Shown: positions 39,758 to 52,737, numbered from the stretch's first letter. The stretch is DNA of 59,635 bases from a bacterium (GCA_017442645.1 JAFRZH010000033.1:1-59635); one strand, 5' to 3'. The notes: generated by a model not told the origin, from the letters alone. Program-made: numbers and translations.

Positions 39758-40843
39758 TTATCCAATTTGATTTACCATATCGGCCATTGGAAGATAAATC
39801 GCTCCTAAAAGTACTCCCACAATACAAGCGATAAATGCCATCAATAACGGTTCAATTACTCCCATAAAAGCGTCTATGGAATTTTTGAGAGAATTAGTAT
39901 AAAATGGAGCAATTCTTGCTAATGCATCGGTTAATGCTCAAGTTTCTTCTCCAACATTGATAATCTGTGCTAAAATAGGATCAAACAAATCAGATCCTTC
40001 GAGGGATTCATAAATTGAAAATCAAGCATTGATAGAGTTTCTGACTTCTATCATCTTTTTTTTATACTGAAAGTTATCAAAGATATCCGAAAGCATTTTG
40101 AAAGATACTACAGGGCTTACTCAAGCAGCATAAAACTGCGCCAAAAGGGAAGTAAATTTACTGATATAAAACATTCTCACGATATCAGAAGCAACGGGAA
40201 TTTGGAGAATGAGAGAATCGATAAAAATTTTAAAAGCCAGAGCGTTTTCATAGAGCATATTATAAACTCCGACAGCAATCACAATCCCGATTCCTCGAAA
40301 GATTCCATACGCTTTCAAATAATCCGAAGCATCAAGCATAAATTGGGTAATTCAAGGTAATTCATCGACACTTGTATACATCTGAATAATCGTTGGAAGC
40401 ACGAAAATAAGCAAAACGACCACTGCTACAAACGTAAAACAAAGAACAATCGCAGGCATCGTAAGAGCTTTTTTGACTTTCGCATTAATTTGTTGAGTTT
40501 CTTCCAAACTTGAAGCAATTTGTTCCAAAACGGCAGACATATTACCAGTTACTTCTGTTGATCTTAGAAGTTCAATTTCATCAGTATTGAAAAAATAAGG
40601 ATATTTTGCCATCGCATCGGCTAAATTCAATCCTTGAGTTAAAGAATCAATAAGTCCTGAAAGAATGAGTAAAAGTCCTTTATGATCTTCTCCTTGTTGT
40701 AATGATTCAAGAGATGCTCTAATTCCGAGTCCTGCTTTCTGACAAACTGCTAATAATCTGAAAAAATTCACCTTTTTGTCCAAAGGGGGCTTCTGAAGAC
40801 TCAGAAAGATATTATTTAATTTTTCTCCAAAGTTTTCGAACAT
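39758..40843 (-). CDS. pilC: Type IV pilus inner-membrane platform protein PilC (GspF family)
   Basis: 361 residues, several TGA glycines. Two GspF domains: FFRLLAVCQKAGLGIRASLE ... LLRSTEVTGNMSAVLEQIAS with a TM helix (FTFVAVVVLLIFVLPTIIQ), and FTSLLAQFYAAGVSPVVSFK ... ILAQIINVGEETGALTDALA ending in a TM hairpin. It couples PilB and PilT motors to pilin assembly. Starts 49 bases after pilB. Confidence 0.92.
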
Positions 40844-40892
40844 TCTTTTGTTTTAGTTTTTAAAGAGAGTAAAAATCAGACTTTTCTTCTTT

Positions 40893-42209
40893 TTATAAAT
40901 TTTTTACTTTTACAAATCTATAGACTTCATCGAGTGTTGTCTGTCCTTCAATCGTTTTAAAGATTCCATCTCTTTCCAGATCAATCATCCCTTGAGAAAG
41001 AGCAAAATTTCCAATTTCGAAAGCAGATTTTCCATCAAGAATCATAGTTTTTACTTCATCAGTATAATCCATCATCTCATAAAAACCTACTCTTCCTTTA
41101 TATCCTACTCCATTACAAACGGGACAAACTCATCCTGTAGCAGGATCAACTCCTGTTCATTGATTGATATATCCATTCATAAAAAAATCATTTCGTTGTT
41201 CTTGAGTTACTCACCTCAAAAGGAGTTCTCTTTTCAAGAGTTCTTTATCAAATTTACGAAGAGCATTTTGGGCAATAGTAAATTTTGGAGTATCTTTTAT
41301 AGAAACTCTTTGCATACAATGAGGACAAACTCTTCTTCCAAGTCTCTGTGCAATCACAAGATTAAAAGTACCGGCAAGCATAAAAGGAGCAGCTCCCATA
41401 TTAAATACTCTGGTAATCGTTTCTACTGCTGAATTGGTATGGATGGTAGAAAATACGAGATGTCAGGTCATCGCAGATTCCATCGCCATTTCAAGTGTTT
41501 CTTTATCACGGATTTCTCACACCATAATAATATCAGGATCTTGTCTCAATGCAGATCTCAATCCTGAAAGGAAAGTAAATCAAATATCAGACCTTACTTG
41601 AGCTTGATTGAGTCCCATCATTTTATTTTCCACCGGATCTTCAAAAGTGGTAATATTTACTTCAATTTTATTTACATTAGCAAGACAAGAATAAAGGGTT
41701 GTTGTTTTTCCTGATCCTGTAGGTCCCGTATTGAGAATAATTCCATTTGGATGATCGAGGTTCTTCGCTAAAATACGACCATTGATTCCTTCCAATCAAA
41801 GATCTTTCAATTCTGGGATTTTTTTCGATTTATCCACAATACGCATTACCAGTTTTTCTCATCGTACTGTTGGAAGAGTATTGGCACGGAGATCGATTTC
41901 TTTATTGGTTTTGGTAATTGCTGATACTCTGGCATCTTGAGGGATTCTCTTTTCGTCAGGCCTCATTTGTCCCGATTCAATCTTAAATTTTGAAATAATA
42001 CTATCATGAAACGTCTTTGGATATTGGACTAATTCTTGTAAAACTCCATCAATTCTCAGTCTAATCCTACAATAATTTTCAAAAGGTTCTACATGGATAT
42101 CTGAAGCTCCCTCTTCTACAGCAATCGTCAAAAGATAATCAAAAATCTTTACAATATCGGATTGTAAAATAGCTTTATTGAGTAATTCTTTAAAATTTTG
42201 CTGATCCAT
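40893..42209 (-). CDS. pilB: Type IV pilus extension ATPase PilB (GspE family)
   Basis: 438 residues; shorter than the usual ~560 because the N1 domain is missing. N2: [20 protein letters not shown]. Walker [14 protein letters not shown] near 159-171, Asp box TTFEDPVE, Walker [20 protein letters not shown], His box [13 protein letters not shown] tetracysteine zinc motif (VCPHC ... [13 protein letters not shown]) follows. TGA glycines include one in VRGEKLVMRI. It powers pilus extension and, in competent bacteria, DNA-uptake pili. First gene of the pilB-pilC operon. Confidence 0.94.
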
Positions 42210-42372
42210 AGAAGACGTATGTACTTAGAAATATAAACTATTACTATTATAATCAGAGATTAATGTAATGCAAAAATATTCCTTTTACGTACTTTATTTT
42301 TTCAATTTTAGATTGACAAAAAATAAATATGTTATATATGTATTTATATGCAGATCTTTTTTCAAAAAAAGA

Positions 42373-42424
42373 AAAAATCTGACTCCCTATTCATGAAAAT
42401 GATATAACGAAAATCAGATTTCTA
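42373..42424 (-). terminator. Terminator with AATCTGA/TCAGATT arms
   Basis: AAAATCTGA (42374) and ATCAGATTT (42413) with a 30-base loop, between the pilB start and the ackA stop; it serves ackA on the minus strand. Confidence 0.7.
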
Positions 42425-42428
42425 AAAT

Positions 42429-43640
42429 TTAGATTTCTCTATTAAAACAGGTGTTTTCTTTTTGCATGATTTCATAGACATCTTTCGCGATCATTCGTTC
42501 TTCATTGGTTGGAACAACATAGACAGGAATTTTAGAAGTCTTGGTAGAAATACATCTAAATCCCTCACGAACATGATTTTTTTCTTCATCAATTTCGATT
42601 CCTAAAGTTCCTAATCTTTCTCCAACCCATTTTCTTGTAAATCGAGAATTTTCTCCAATTCAAGCAGTAAAAACAAGGACATCTGCTCCTCAAAGTTTAT
42701 TGTGATACAGTGCGATATAATTAGCAACACGATCGACAAACATTTCTTGTGCGAGAGTACAGATTTCATCGTCATTCATTGCTCCTTGTACGACATCTCT
42801 ACTATCAAATTTTCCACAAATTCCCTTAAATCCTGATTCTTTATTGAGAATCTCCATGATTTCATCGGCAGAAAGATGAGTCTCATGCATTACATGAACT
42901 AATGCTGAAGGATCAATATCTCCTGAACGAGTCCCCATCATCACTCAAGTGAGCGGTGAAAATCCCATGGAAATATCGATACATTTCCCTTCTTTGATAG
43001 CACAAATAGAAGCTCCATTCCCCAAATGACAAGAAATAACATTTAAAGTTTCATCTCCTAAATGGGAAGAAATTTCTTGAGCGATAAATTTATGACTGAT
43101 TCCGTGAGCTCCATATTTTCTCACTCCGTATTTTTGATACCATTCATAAGGTACAGGATAAAGATAATCTTTTGGAGCCATTGTTTGATGAAATGCGGTA
43201 TCGAATGCAGCAATATTTGGTGTTCAAGGAAGAATCTTTTCACAAGCTTCAATTCCTCCAAGTGCAGAAGGATTGTGAAGAGGTGCGAACGGAATTAACT
43301 TTCTGATTTCTTCTTTCTCTTTTTCTCCTACCAAAGTAGAACCTTTAAAATATTCTCCTCCATGGACGATCCTATGCCCAATTGCATCAATTTCTTTCAA
43401 ATCTTGTAAAACTCCTACTTCCTTATCGGTTAAAATCTCCAGAATATTTTGGAGTGCTTGAGTGTGGTCTTTGTTGTCTTTTTCAAATTCCCATTTACTT
43501 TGCCCTTTGCTGTGCGTGATCGTAGATTTGGGAGTCCCAATTCTCTCCGCAATTCATTTTGCCAAAACTTTTTCATTTTCTCGATCGAAAAGTTGATATT
43601 TGAGAGAACTGCTTCAAGCATTGATAACAAGGATTTTCAT
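42429..43640 (-). CDS. ackA: Acetate kinase
   Basis: 403 residues, several TGA glycines, including the one in the opening [18 protein letters not shown]. Other motifs: [32 protein letters not shown] (catalytic His), [34 protein letters not shown]. Reaction: acetyl phosphate + ADP <-> acetate + ATP, completing the PduL route encoded at 7188. Single-gene unit. Confidence 0.96.
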
Positions 43641-43725
43641 AGTTTCTTAAAATAGAAAGTAAATCCCTTAATTATAATCAGAATTCTTCTTTTTTTCAAT
43701 TTTCTCGAGAGTTTTTAAAAGTAAG

Positions 43726-44112
43726 TTATTCTTGTGAATTGTCAAAAATCTCTTCATGAGGAATCGTAATTGATTCAACATTAGTATCAAGAATAGTAAT
43801 GCTAGGACCATATTTTTCAGAATCATTAAGTTTTTCTCGATTTTGTTTTTGTAAATCTAAAACTTTGGTTTTTACGATTTCATAGTTAAAATTGATTTCA
43901 TCAAGGGTATTATTCGCACTTCTAAGGAATCGCCCTTCTGTTGAAGATTTATTTACATAGATTAAAAAACAAAAAAAACAGATAATAATACCAATAATTA
44001 GAATTCCAATCTGAAAATAAGAGATTAATTCTCTTTTATTTCTATACTTTGTAAGTCGTGACTGATAGACTTTATGAAAAGTTCCTTCGGATCTTAAAAC
44101 GAGTTTCTTCAT
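43726..44112 (-). CDS. ftsL: FtsL-like cell-division membrane protein
   Basis: 128 residues, one TM helix (IGILIIGIIICFFCFLIYVN) after a basic cytosolic tail, then a heptad-like periplasmic segment (NNTLDEINFNYEIVKTKVLD). Sequence similarity is not recognisable, but length, topology and position two bases after rsmH match FtsL in the conserved rsmH-ftsL order of the dcw cluster. A septal PBP gene does not follow. Confidence 0.65.
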   Translation of the reverse strand: MKKLVLRSEGTFHKVYQSRLTKYRNKRELISYFQIGILIIGIIICFFCFLIYVNKSSTEGRFLRSANNTLDEINFNYEIVKTKVLDLQKQNREKLNDSEKYGPSITILDTNVESITIPHEEIFDNSQE

Positions 44113-44114
44113 GC

Positions 44115-44996
44115 TTATTTGATTTTTTCAATAATTCTTAATTTTGCACTTCTTGCAGCTTTGTTTTTCTGAACTTCAAGATACGTCGGTTTGATCACTT
44201 TTTTATTCACAAGTTGGAAGAGTCAGGTTTCTTCTAATTTTTTAAAAGCTAATTTTACAATTCTATCTTCAATACTATGATAAGTCATAATCGCACATCT
44301 TCCTCAGATCGTTAAACATTCACCAAAATCTGCCAAAAAAGTATGAAGTTGATCGAGCTCTTTATTCGTTTCGATTCTCAAAGCCTGAAAAATCACTGCA
44401 ATTTTCTTTTGATTGCATTTGAGATTGTATAAAATTTCTTTCAATTCTCAAGTAGTTGTAATTTTTTTCTTTTTTCTTTCTTCAATAATCCCCTTAGCAA
44501 GATATTCTGCAGTCTTTTCTGAAAAATCTCCATAAAGAGAAAATAAATCTGAAAGTTTTTCAAGGGGATAAGTATTAACAATAGTTTCAGCAGAAACTTC
44601 ATTCGTTCTATTAAATCTCATATCAAGAGGAGCATCATATTTGATAGAAAAACCTCTCTCTCCATCTTTAAAATGTTCCATATTCACTCCAAGATCCAGA
44701 AGCATAAAATCCATTTTCCCATATTGCTGAGAAATCTCTTTAATTTTTGCATACGATGACAAAACTGGTGTAATTTGGGTACTCCATTGTTTTGTAAATT
44801 CTAATCCTTTTTTTTGTACTTCTTTATCTACATCACAAGCAATGACTTGAAGCTCTTTCGATTGTTCTTCTGGTAAATGAGTTAAAAAATATTCACAATG
44901 TCAACCATGTCCAAAAGTCCCATCAAAATACAGATGAAGATTTTTTGGGAGATTTTCAAATGTTTCTTGGGCTAATACAGGTTGATGTCTTAACAT
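44115..44996 (-). CDS. rsmH: 16S rRNA m4C1402 methyltransferase RsmH
   Basis: 293 residues, TGA glycines in DGTFGHGGH and others. Motifs: RHQPVLAQETFENL, the SAM-binding DGTFGHGGH, MDFMLLDLGVNMEHF, GFSIKYDAPLDMRFNRT, FQALRIETNKELDQL, AIMTYHSIEDRIVK. It methylates N4 of C1402 in the ribosomal P site. A TCTGATTTACTTCTT element lies 27 bases before the start. Confidence 0.94.
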
Positions 44997-45076
44997 AGTT
45001 TTTCATGTTATCAAGAAGTAAATCAGATTCTTTCTTCTTTTAAAGATATGAAAAACATGTTTTTTTTCAACTAGTT

Positions 45077-48000
45077 TTAGTTTTGGGGGTAGTTTGTACC
45101 ATTGGTATTGGTTGGACTGCCTTCTTCTTGATGAGTAAATTGATGGTATAATCGTGTTCTGTATTGGAGATCTTTCTGTTTTGTTCTCTTGTCGTCTAGA
45201 TCTTTATGTCCTTTTGGTAAACTATTTTTATATTCATCAATCCATTCTTCTGGGATTTGCTGATTCATAGAATTAAGGTATTTTTTAAATGCAATATTGA
45301 GATATCCATTATTACTGACGTAGAAGTTATGTCCATTCCTTTCTCATATTTTAGTGTATTTTGAAAAAATATATTCCTCAAATTTGTCTTTTATCTCATT
45401 GATATTATTTTTATCTACATGAAATTGTTCGGCTAATTCAACCATAAATTCATTTTTTACTTTAAGGAATGTTCCAAAGGGGGTTTCGATATTAGGATTA
45501 GTATTGTAATCAAGAAAAAAATCACGAACATACTGTTTTATTCTAGTATCACTAATAAATCATTTTTGCCTTGATTCTTTATTGATATGATCGATCAGTC
45601 TCATAACTCAATGATCACTAGTTCCGTATTCATTATCTTTTAACCATTGCTTAGTCATAAATTTAATTTCAAATGGTTTTCTTATTTTGATATCTGCATA
45701 TGTATCTCAAGTAGCTGTTTGGGTACTAGCTTTAGAAAACTTTTTTGCATCTATATAAAATTTATGAGTTGTATTATTTTTATCCGGCAATGTTTCGATT
45801 TCTCATGTGTTAGGATCAAAAGCGGTAATATATTTATATCCATTCTCTCATTTATCCAATAAATGTTTAAATTTACAATCAAATTGAGTTTTAGGATCAT
45901 CTAATACAGTTTCAGCAAACTTTCAAATGTTGATGAGAAGATTTTTTACGTCAGTATCTGGATCTCATGATTCTTCTTCTAAAAGATAAGTAGCTCTATT
46001 AAGATCGTCTACATCTTCTACGCGAGAATATTCTTCCTTTTTACTTAATTTTACCAATACAGAATTGATTGACTTCTGGTCGTAGACGAATTTTAATCAG
46101 TTTTTATTAGCAAATTTTAAATATGGAGAATTATTGTTCATAACATTATTCTTTTCGGTTTCTTGCATTTTTATTGCAGGATCCCGTTGAGTTTGAGAAG
46201 ACATAAATAAATTTCTTATAAAAAATTTTATTTCATCATCTTGGAATTTTTCATTATTAGAGCGTATTTCATTAAAAAAATCTCTTAAATTATCTTCTGT
46301 TACGTTAAATGTATCTTGAAAGATCGAATTTGCTCTTTGGGGATTTGAGCATGCATCTTCAAGTGCATTTTGTAATTTTTTTATTGGAGTGATTACATCT
46401 CTAGTATTAAATGAAGCGGTTTGATTTATAATGAATGGTTTAAATTTTTCAAATAAATGTTGAGCAGGAACGCCTTCTGCAAGACAAAAGCAAAGACAGT
46501 TTCAAACAATTTTGTTGAGAACATCATTTTTACTTTCCCCTCAAAATTCTGTTCTATTATCAAGGAGAAAATTGATCATATTATCTCAACTGAAGAATTC
46601 GTCTAATTGAGTTTTTGTGTCTTTATCGATAAACTCTGCAGGTAAATCGAATAAACTAAGAAATAGATAACTCGCTTCTTTTTTACAAATGTCTTGTATC
46701 TTTTTGATATCGTTAGGTGTTTTATCTATCGTAAGCTGATCCCATAATTTTTGAGAACTTTTCAATTCTAATTGATCTTTTTGTAAAATAAGTTCTCCGT
46801 TCTTAATAGAGATAGAGATAATATTTCAATTTTCATCTTTTGAAACTTTAATATCATTTTTATTTAATGTCTTATCATATGCAATGTTTAACATTTTTTT
46901 TCATTCAGAAAATAAATAGGTATTGAAATTTTGCATTAATTCTTGGTTATAAATCGATTCACGAACTTCCCTTTCTTGGGTTCTTACTGTTTTATATCCT
47001 TCAATTTTCGTATAGCAATAATTTTTAAAGTCTTCGATATCTTTCCTACCGATTGGATCGGTGGTATTTGATCTATTTTTGAAAATTTCCTTAAAATCTG
47101 TTGTTATCAAAACCGGTTTAATGTTTCCTTCAATATTTTCTTCGACATAAACAGCATATTTATTTTTGATTGGTTTAATCTTTATTATTTTTGACAATTC
47201 GTTGGACTCCATATTCGCCCATTTGTTAAAATCTTTTAGAAAAGGAACAAAGTCTGTCTCTGGAACATCTCAGTCCCAACACCATCATCTTTCAAAAAGA
47301 AAAGATATTACTTCAGAATCAGAAAATGTTTGAGCAATAGTTTTGAAGTTTGCCGTATAATGTTTTGCTGTAAGTTCTTTGGCACCACTAATATGTTTAA
47401 AAGCTTCGATGATAGATTCAATCTGAGGGTCAGTAACTTGAATTTTTTTTCATTCAGGTCCATCAACGCTAAAATGTTCTACAAGACGTTCTTTTATTTT
47501 CCCTTTAATTTCTTTTTGTTCGTTACGATCTACTGTTCAATTAAGTTGATCGATCATATACGTAAGAAATCCATTAACTCCTTTCCTTGTATATCTTTCA
47601 ATATCAAATCGTTGAGTTGTTTCAGGTTTAGAATTTGTTTTTTGGGGACTAGAATCCGTAATATTAAGAATCTCTTCAATTTCTCAAGTTTGAGAATTTT
47701 GTAAAATGAATTCTCATCTTTTAATACTTCTACAAATTTTAAGGGTTCCATCAGTTAGTTTTTGTTCATATTTTCTCCAGAGTTCTGGCTTTACTTTTTT
47801 AAATGCTAAAATCATTCCAATCATTTGGATATAATCTTCTTTAGTAGGAGGAACAAGGGTACGTTCTCTATGGATTTCTCAAGTTTCTGGATCTATAACA
47901 TCGTGTCAGAAAGTTAAATTCATAACTTGTTCTGCTGTCAACATCGTTACAAACTCACTTCACAGAACTGGTCATCGAAGAAGAGGATTCTCTTTTGCTG

Positions 48001-50797
48001 CAGCTTCAAGTCATTTACTTCGATCGACCTTAATTTTTGTTGTTTGTCCTACTTTCATAATAAGATTTCATCCTCGTAGATTTCATAAAGACATAGCTCA
48101 TAGAAAAGCTGCTGTCTTTATGTTGTTTCTAGAAAATGGATTAATATCAAGATTATCCAATGAAGTACGATCAATCGCAGCGTGAAATAAATCGGAAGTT
48201 GTATTGAATACAGGAGCTTCTAACAGATATTTACTAGCATTGAATCAAATTAATTCTGCTTTCCCTATTCAATTCGCTACCTTTCGTCATTTGATTCAGA
48301 GATTATTCATTCTAATAAGGTTTTCTATTTCATTTCAAATGGTAACCCATTTTCTCCCTTTGGCAATTGAAGCTCCTATTCTTAAGGTTCCAGCAACTGC
48401 AGTTCATCAAATTCATCAGGTCATAGCTACAACAGCAACGGTAATGGCAATCTCTTTTGCAATCTCTTTTATAATTTCAGTATTTTCATCACTTATATCA
48501 AAAAATCAATATCCTATAATATCTTCATAAATATCAGCATTCTCTCATTTAGCCCCACCTCATTCTTCTACGAAAAAAGGTAAAAATGCAGATTTTAAAA
48601 TAGTATTGATATTAGTGTATTTCGTTGTGAGTTTCAATGCTTTTAGAGATTGTTCATAAATACGTTGTGCTTGTTCAGCATTTTCTTCTTTTAATAATTC
48701 CTCCAAGACTTTTAGTCTTTGCTCTTCTTCTGAGGTACGTGAATCTTTGTTGGATAAAAGAATTTTTTCTTGTTCAAATTGGTTTTTAATCATATCTACA
48801 GTGAGAGAATTTATGAATTCCTGCTGCTTTTTGAGAAAATTAGCAAGATTTTTCGTCCTCTCTATTATTTCTTTATTATTTTTTCGTTCTTTAGGAAGAA
48901 AAGAATAGTTGATTAAAAAATCGAGTAGTTCTTTTCAAGAACTATCTTGAGATGCTTTATATAAATCATCAATGTTATATTTTATAGGGGAATATTCTTC
49001 GTTAAAATTTCCATTGTCATCAAAAGTGATATTCATAGATAGCTTGTCTATGTTATCTAGATATGTATTTAAATCTTTTTCATTAGTTTCTATCTGTGGT
49101 GCAAGTTCATTTACCAAAAAACTACTTTTTGTTCATCATAATTCTCTGAGTCATCTTACTTGTTCCCCAGATTCTCAGAAAAAAATAGTTTGTAGAGCTT
49201 CATATCTTTGTTGATAACTTTCGCTAGAATCAACAAATCAATCTGGAGTAGTCTTCGTAATATAATCAAATTTACTCCATAATTTCCAAAATGGGTCAAT
49301 AATATTCTTAATAATCGCTTCTCTAGAAATTGTTGAATCATTTTGGAGTGAATATTTTGCATCCCTTAAAATTTGTTTCATTTTTACAAGAGATCTGTCA
49401 TCATCGTCTCGTGAATCTCAAGTATGAATTCTGCAATTATCAATTAATGTATTTAATAAATTTATTCCGTTTAGAATTTGTCATTTTTCAGATTCCTCAA
49501 CTATAGTCTCTCATTCTTTCGATTGAAGATTGATTAAATTTTTTGGAGAAAGAATATCAATTTCGTTTCGTTTTTTATGAACTCTTTGAGTAAGATATTC
49601 TATGTATTCTCCTTCAAATCTTTTATCAATTAAATCATAAAGTTTTTCCCCTAATGCGTTTTTATCTTCTCGTATTTTATAATCAGGTTCATTATTAGGT
49701 CAGACAAGATGAAGCTCTCACATTCCATTGAAAAGCCAAATTTTTGTTACTGGTTCTGGAACTGATAATTCATATCCAAGAGATTTTGCTTTTTTTAAAA
49801 GTTCAGCTAATCTATTTTCTGTTTTGATAACAAATTTTCTAAATTCTCTTGTTCAAAGTTTGGAAATCTCTTCTTTTAATCTTGTAGGTAAAGATGCTAC
49901 AAGATTTTGTAATTGAGGATCATTTTCTGGAGAAATTCATGAATCATAATCTTCTTCAAAAGTTCATAATTTCGCTTTATAGTTTTCCCATTCTTGAAAA
50001 TCTTCCCATTTTTTATGATCATCTCTAATGATTTTTACTCCTTCTCAAATAGGAATATCTTTTTCCCATATTCAACACATATCTTGTTGTGAGAGTCTAG
50101 GTTTATGATCATCGGGATTTGCGAAAACATCAAAAATCAAGTTTCATTCTCAAAAATCTTTCATTTTGCTTGTAATTTCTTGATCGGTACAATTAGTATA
50201 GTCGATTACATAATTTGTTCATTGTGGTTGAGGTAAAAACTGAAAAATATCTTCAAGATTTTTGCCATTTGCTTCTTTATTAACGGTAAAATTTCAAGTT
50301 TCCAAATTTACAGAAAATGGTGATGTACCTTTGTTTTCGGGATCTTTTGCACTTTTTGCTACAGCTTCAACACCTTCTCGTTGAGGTCTATAGTGATGAA
50401 GGATTGCTTCTAATGTTTTATTTTCAGCTTCATCAATCGAAAAAGCAATTTCATTGATTAAATTTTCCTGGTAATTTGGTTGTAATCTAGTGTAAAGATC
50501 ACAATTGTTTGCTAATTCATTATATTTATTTTGTAAATTGTATCTGCAAGCCATTAAAAATTGCATAGCTGCTGTCTTAAATCTTTGTTGATCTTGGAGC
50601 AGAACATTATCTTGAATCTCTGTATCTCATCGTAAAGACTTATCATTTTGTATTGCTGTAATATATTGTTTGATTACTGTTATTCCTGCTGAGTAAATTT
50701 CTTGATCATCGCGGATTGAGAGTTTTTTATTATCTTCAAAATTCTTTTTTACGTCCTTTTGAATGTCTTCTAACTTCTTATTTTTGTATGCGTCCAT
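45077..50797 (-). CDS. Giant 1906-residue protein of unknown function
   Basis: A single frame with no TAA or TAG over 5.7 kb and many tens of TGA codons, all glycine. No signal peptide. Mostly helical and charged: N-terminal MDAYKNKKLEDIQKDVKKNF, a long helical region, a Gly/Ala hydrophobic stretch about 740-800 residues in (KEIAITVAVVAMTGGIGGTA), FGHDVIDPETGEIHRERTLV, and a Gln/Thr-rich end (YHQFTHQEEGSPTNTNGTNY). No domain recognised. A 120-residue helical protein lies 43 bases upstream and may be its partner. Very large proteins are common in this phylum and have been suggested to act in attachment to host cells, but an exported form here would need a non-Sec route. Confidence 0.85.
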
Positions 50798-50840
50798 GTT
50801 TTGTGTGGGTATGAATAAATATGATAGTACTGTATAAATA

Positions 50841-51203
50841 TTATGAATCTATGTTAGAAATGTTTTGTATAAGTTGAATATCATTGATAAGATGCTGTTG
50901 TGGTGTGAAAGAATCTAAGATGGTTCTATATTCAGCAAGCTTTTGATGCATAGTATTATCTTCTAAGAGAAATTCCTTTTCAGAATTTTGAAACCTCTTA
51001 AAAGCTTCTTCTCTCCTTCTTGAGATTTCTTTCCGAATTTCATTTCTTTTTTCTTTATCTTTTTCATGTAAAAGAGAAGCGAGGAAATATAAAGCTTCTT
51101 CCGAATAATTTTTCACAGAAAATCTTTTTTCAGGGGGAAGATGCTTATCGATAATTTTTTGCATCATCTCTCTATATTTGACAAGATCTTTATTTGTTTC
51201 CAT
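50841..51203 (-). CDS. Small helical charged protein upstream of the giant gene
   Basis: 120 residues, no TGA. Coiled-coil-like (EKDKEKRNEIRKEISRRREE; EEAFKRFQNSEKEFLLEDN). No family recognised. Same strand and probably same transcript as the 1906-residue gene. Confidence 0.6.
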   Translation of the reverse strand: METNKDLVKYREMMQKIIDKHLPPEKRFSVKNYSEEALYFLASLLHEKDKEKRNEIRKEISRRREEAFKRFQNSEKEFLLEDNTMHQKLAEYRTILDSFTPQQHLINDIQLIQNISNIDS

Positions 51204-51323
51204 AATTAACCAAAAATAATATAAATCCCTTAATTATATATCTTATCACAATAATTGTCAAAATTTCTCCCTTGAAAATAAAAAAAAATTCCTTAAAAAG
51301 AACACGTTATTTTTTAAAAAAAG

Positions 51324-51761
51324 ATGAAAAAGCTGATTTCTTTTTGAAAAATTATCCTTCTTTTGTGAATAGATCAGATTTCTAAGTATTTTTTTTATAA
51401 TTTACAAAAAGGATGAGAATTGCCTTTTATAAAATCTGCTTTTAATAAAGGGATTTCTCGAGGAATTACCTTCCCCATGGATATGATCCTTGTGGTATCT
51501 TTGATTTGTATCATTTGAATTTGCTACTTTTATCACAAAAGAAAAATCACAAAAGGGGAGTTTATCCTTTTTATTTCGTGAAGTGTAGGAAATATTATTG
51601 ATAGAATTTTTTTAGGAGGAGTGAGAGATTTTATTGCTATTGGAAGTTTCCCCATTTTCAATGTTGCTGATATCCTTTTAACATGTTCGTTAATACTTTT
51701 ATGAATTAGAGAATTTTGTCCAGTATTTTATTTAAAATATTTTAGAAGAAAAAGAAAATAA
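51324..51761 (+). CDS. lspA: Signal peptidase II (prolipoprotein signal peptidase)
   Basis: 145 residues with five TGA glycines, so not seen in standard translation. Four hydrophobic helices and the family boxes GIDQISKYFFY, AFNKGISRG, SGSVGNIIDRIFLGGVRDFI (first catalytic Asp) and FPIFNVADILLT (second Asp). It cleaves lipoproteins such as that at 37839. The start ATG at 51324 (KKLISFGKIILLLGIDQ) is the only one giving the first helix. Confidence 0.93.
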
Positions 51762-51815
51762 AAAAATCTGACCTTCAATTCTGATTCAATTGAGAACAGA
51801 GAGTCAGATTTTTTA
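51762..51815. terminator. Bidirectional terminator, inverted AAAATCTGA pair
   Basis: AAAATCTGAC at 51763-51772 and GTCAGATTTT at 51803-51812, with flanking A and T runs and an inner TTCAATT/AATTGA stem. It lies one base after the lspA stop and 18 before the convergent gene. Confidence 0.88.
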
Positions 51816-51833
51816 ATAATTTCTTCTTATGCT

Positions 51834-52325
51834 TTATAGCGGCTTCGTATATCCAGCTATAATTGCTAAAATTCCTTGATGAATACGTTTTAGTACTATA
51901 TCATTTTCAGAGTTTTTTTCTATTTGTTGTCAAAGAATTTCCTTCATACTCTTAAGTATCTCTTTATAATTTCGTATATCTTCTAGTACTTGAAAGATAT
52001 CATGTGCTAGGTATTTATCACTTTTGGGAGGAAATAATTTTCCAATCATCTCTATATCACCAGAATCATATTTTTTTAGAAAGTCGCTTGCTAATAGACT
52101 TAATAGTATGTTATTATTTAAAATGAGTCCAACTTCTTTTTCTGTAAAGGTCCTTTCAGCATGATGAAAGTATGATTTGATGATATCTTTGTTACAATAT
52201 TCCCCGTGTTTATCAATATAATTATCAATTTGATTTTCACCGATGATTTCTCAAACATCGTTTGTTATGTTTTTGAAACCTGTACGGATAGTGGCCTTTT
52301 GGGGGATAGAGAGTATATTGACCAT
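51834..52325 (-). CDS. Helical protein of unknown function
   Basis: 163 residues, two TGA glycines (NDVGEIIGEN; KEILGQQIEK). Helical: HAERTFTEKEVGLILNNNIL, AHDIFQVLEDIRNYKEILKS. No family recognised; no signal or TM segment. Stand-alone gene between the terminator and an AT-rich divergent promoter region. Confidence 0.65.
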
Positions 52326-52461
52326 TGTTTTTTAATTACAAAATAAAACTAACACTCTCAATTATATGTCAATTTTTTTTTTGTCAAATTTTTATCGACT
52401 TTTCCTTGAAAATGAAATACACTCTCATACAATAACGAAAATTATTTTCTCTAAAAACTCC

Positions 52462-52737
52462 ATGCGAACGAAAATCCTGCTCATTTATTTCCTTTCGATC
52501 AATCTTCTAACCTTTCTGATTCGGTGAATCGATAAACGGAAAGCTAAACACCAAAAACGAAGAATCAAAGAAAAAACGTTACTCCTTTTATCACTTTTGG
52601 GAGGATTTATTGGAGCTTTTCTTGCCATGTCGCTTTTTCATCATAAGACGATTAAAGGAAAATTTTTGATTCGATTTTATCTCATTATCACCGTTCGAAT
52701 CGTTACTATCGTGTTTTATTTATGGAATTTTGCCTAA
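52462..52737 (+). CDS. DUF1294 small membrane protein
   Basis: 91 residues, one TGA glycine (LIRGIDKRKAKHQKRR). DUF1294 motif: D-K-x-x-A, then RIKEKTLLLLSLLGGFIGAF and SLFHHKTIKGKFLIRF, matching 'R-x-x-E-x-x-L-x-x-x-x-LGG ... HKT-x-K-x-x-F'. Three or so TM helices. The function of the family is unknown. Its stop overlaps the mutY start (TAATG), so they are cotranslated. Confidence 0.85.

Noticed and set aside
47330..47704. 124-residue plus-strand frame inside the giant gene
   Set aside because: Phe/Ser-rich shadow of the opposite-strand coding sequence, with no ribosome site.
45077..50797. A set of separate small genes in the giant-gene region
   Set aside because: The pieces share one frame, are separated only by TGA, and lack start signals of their own.
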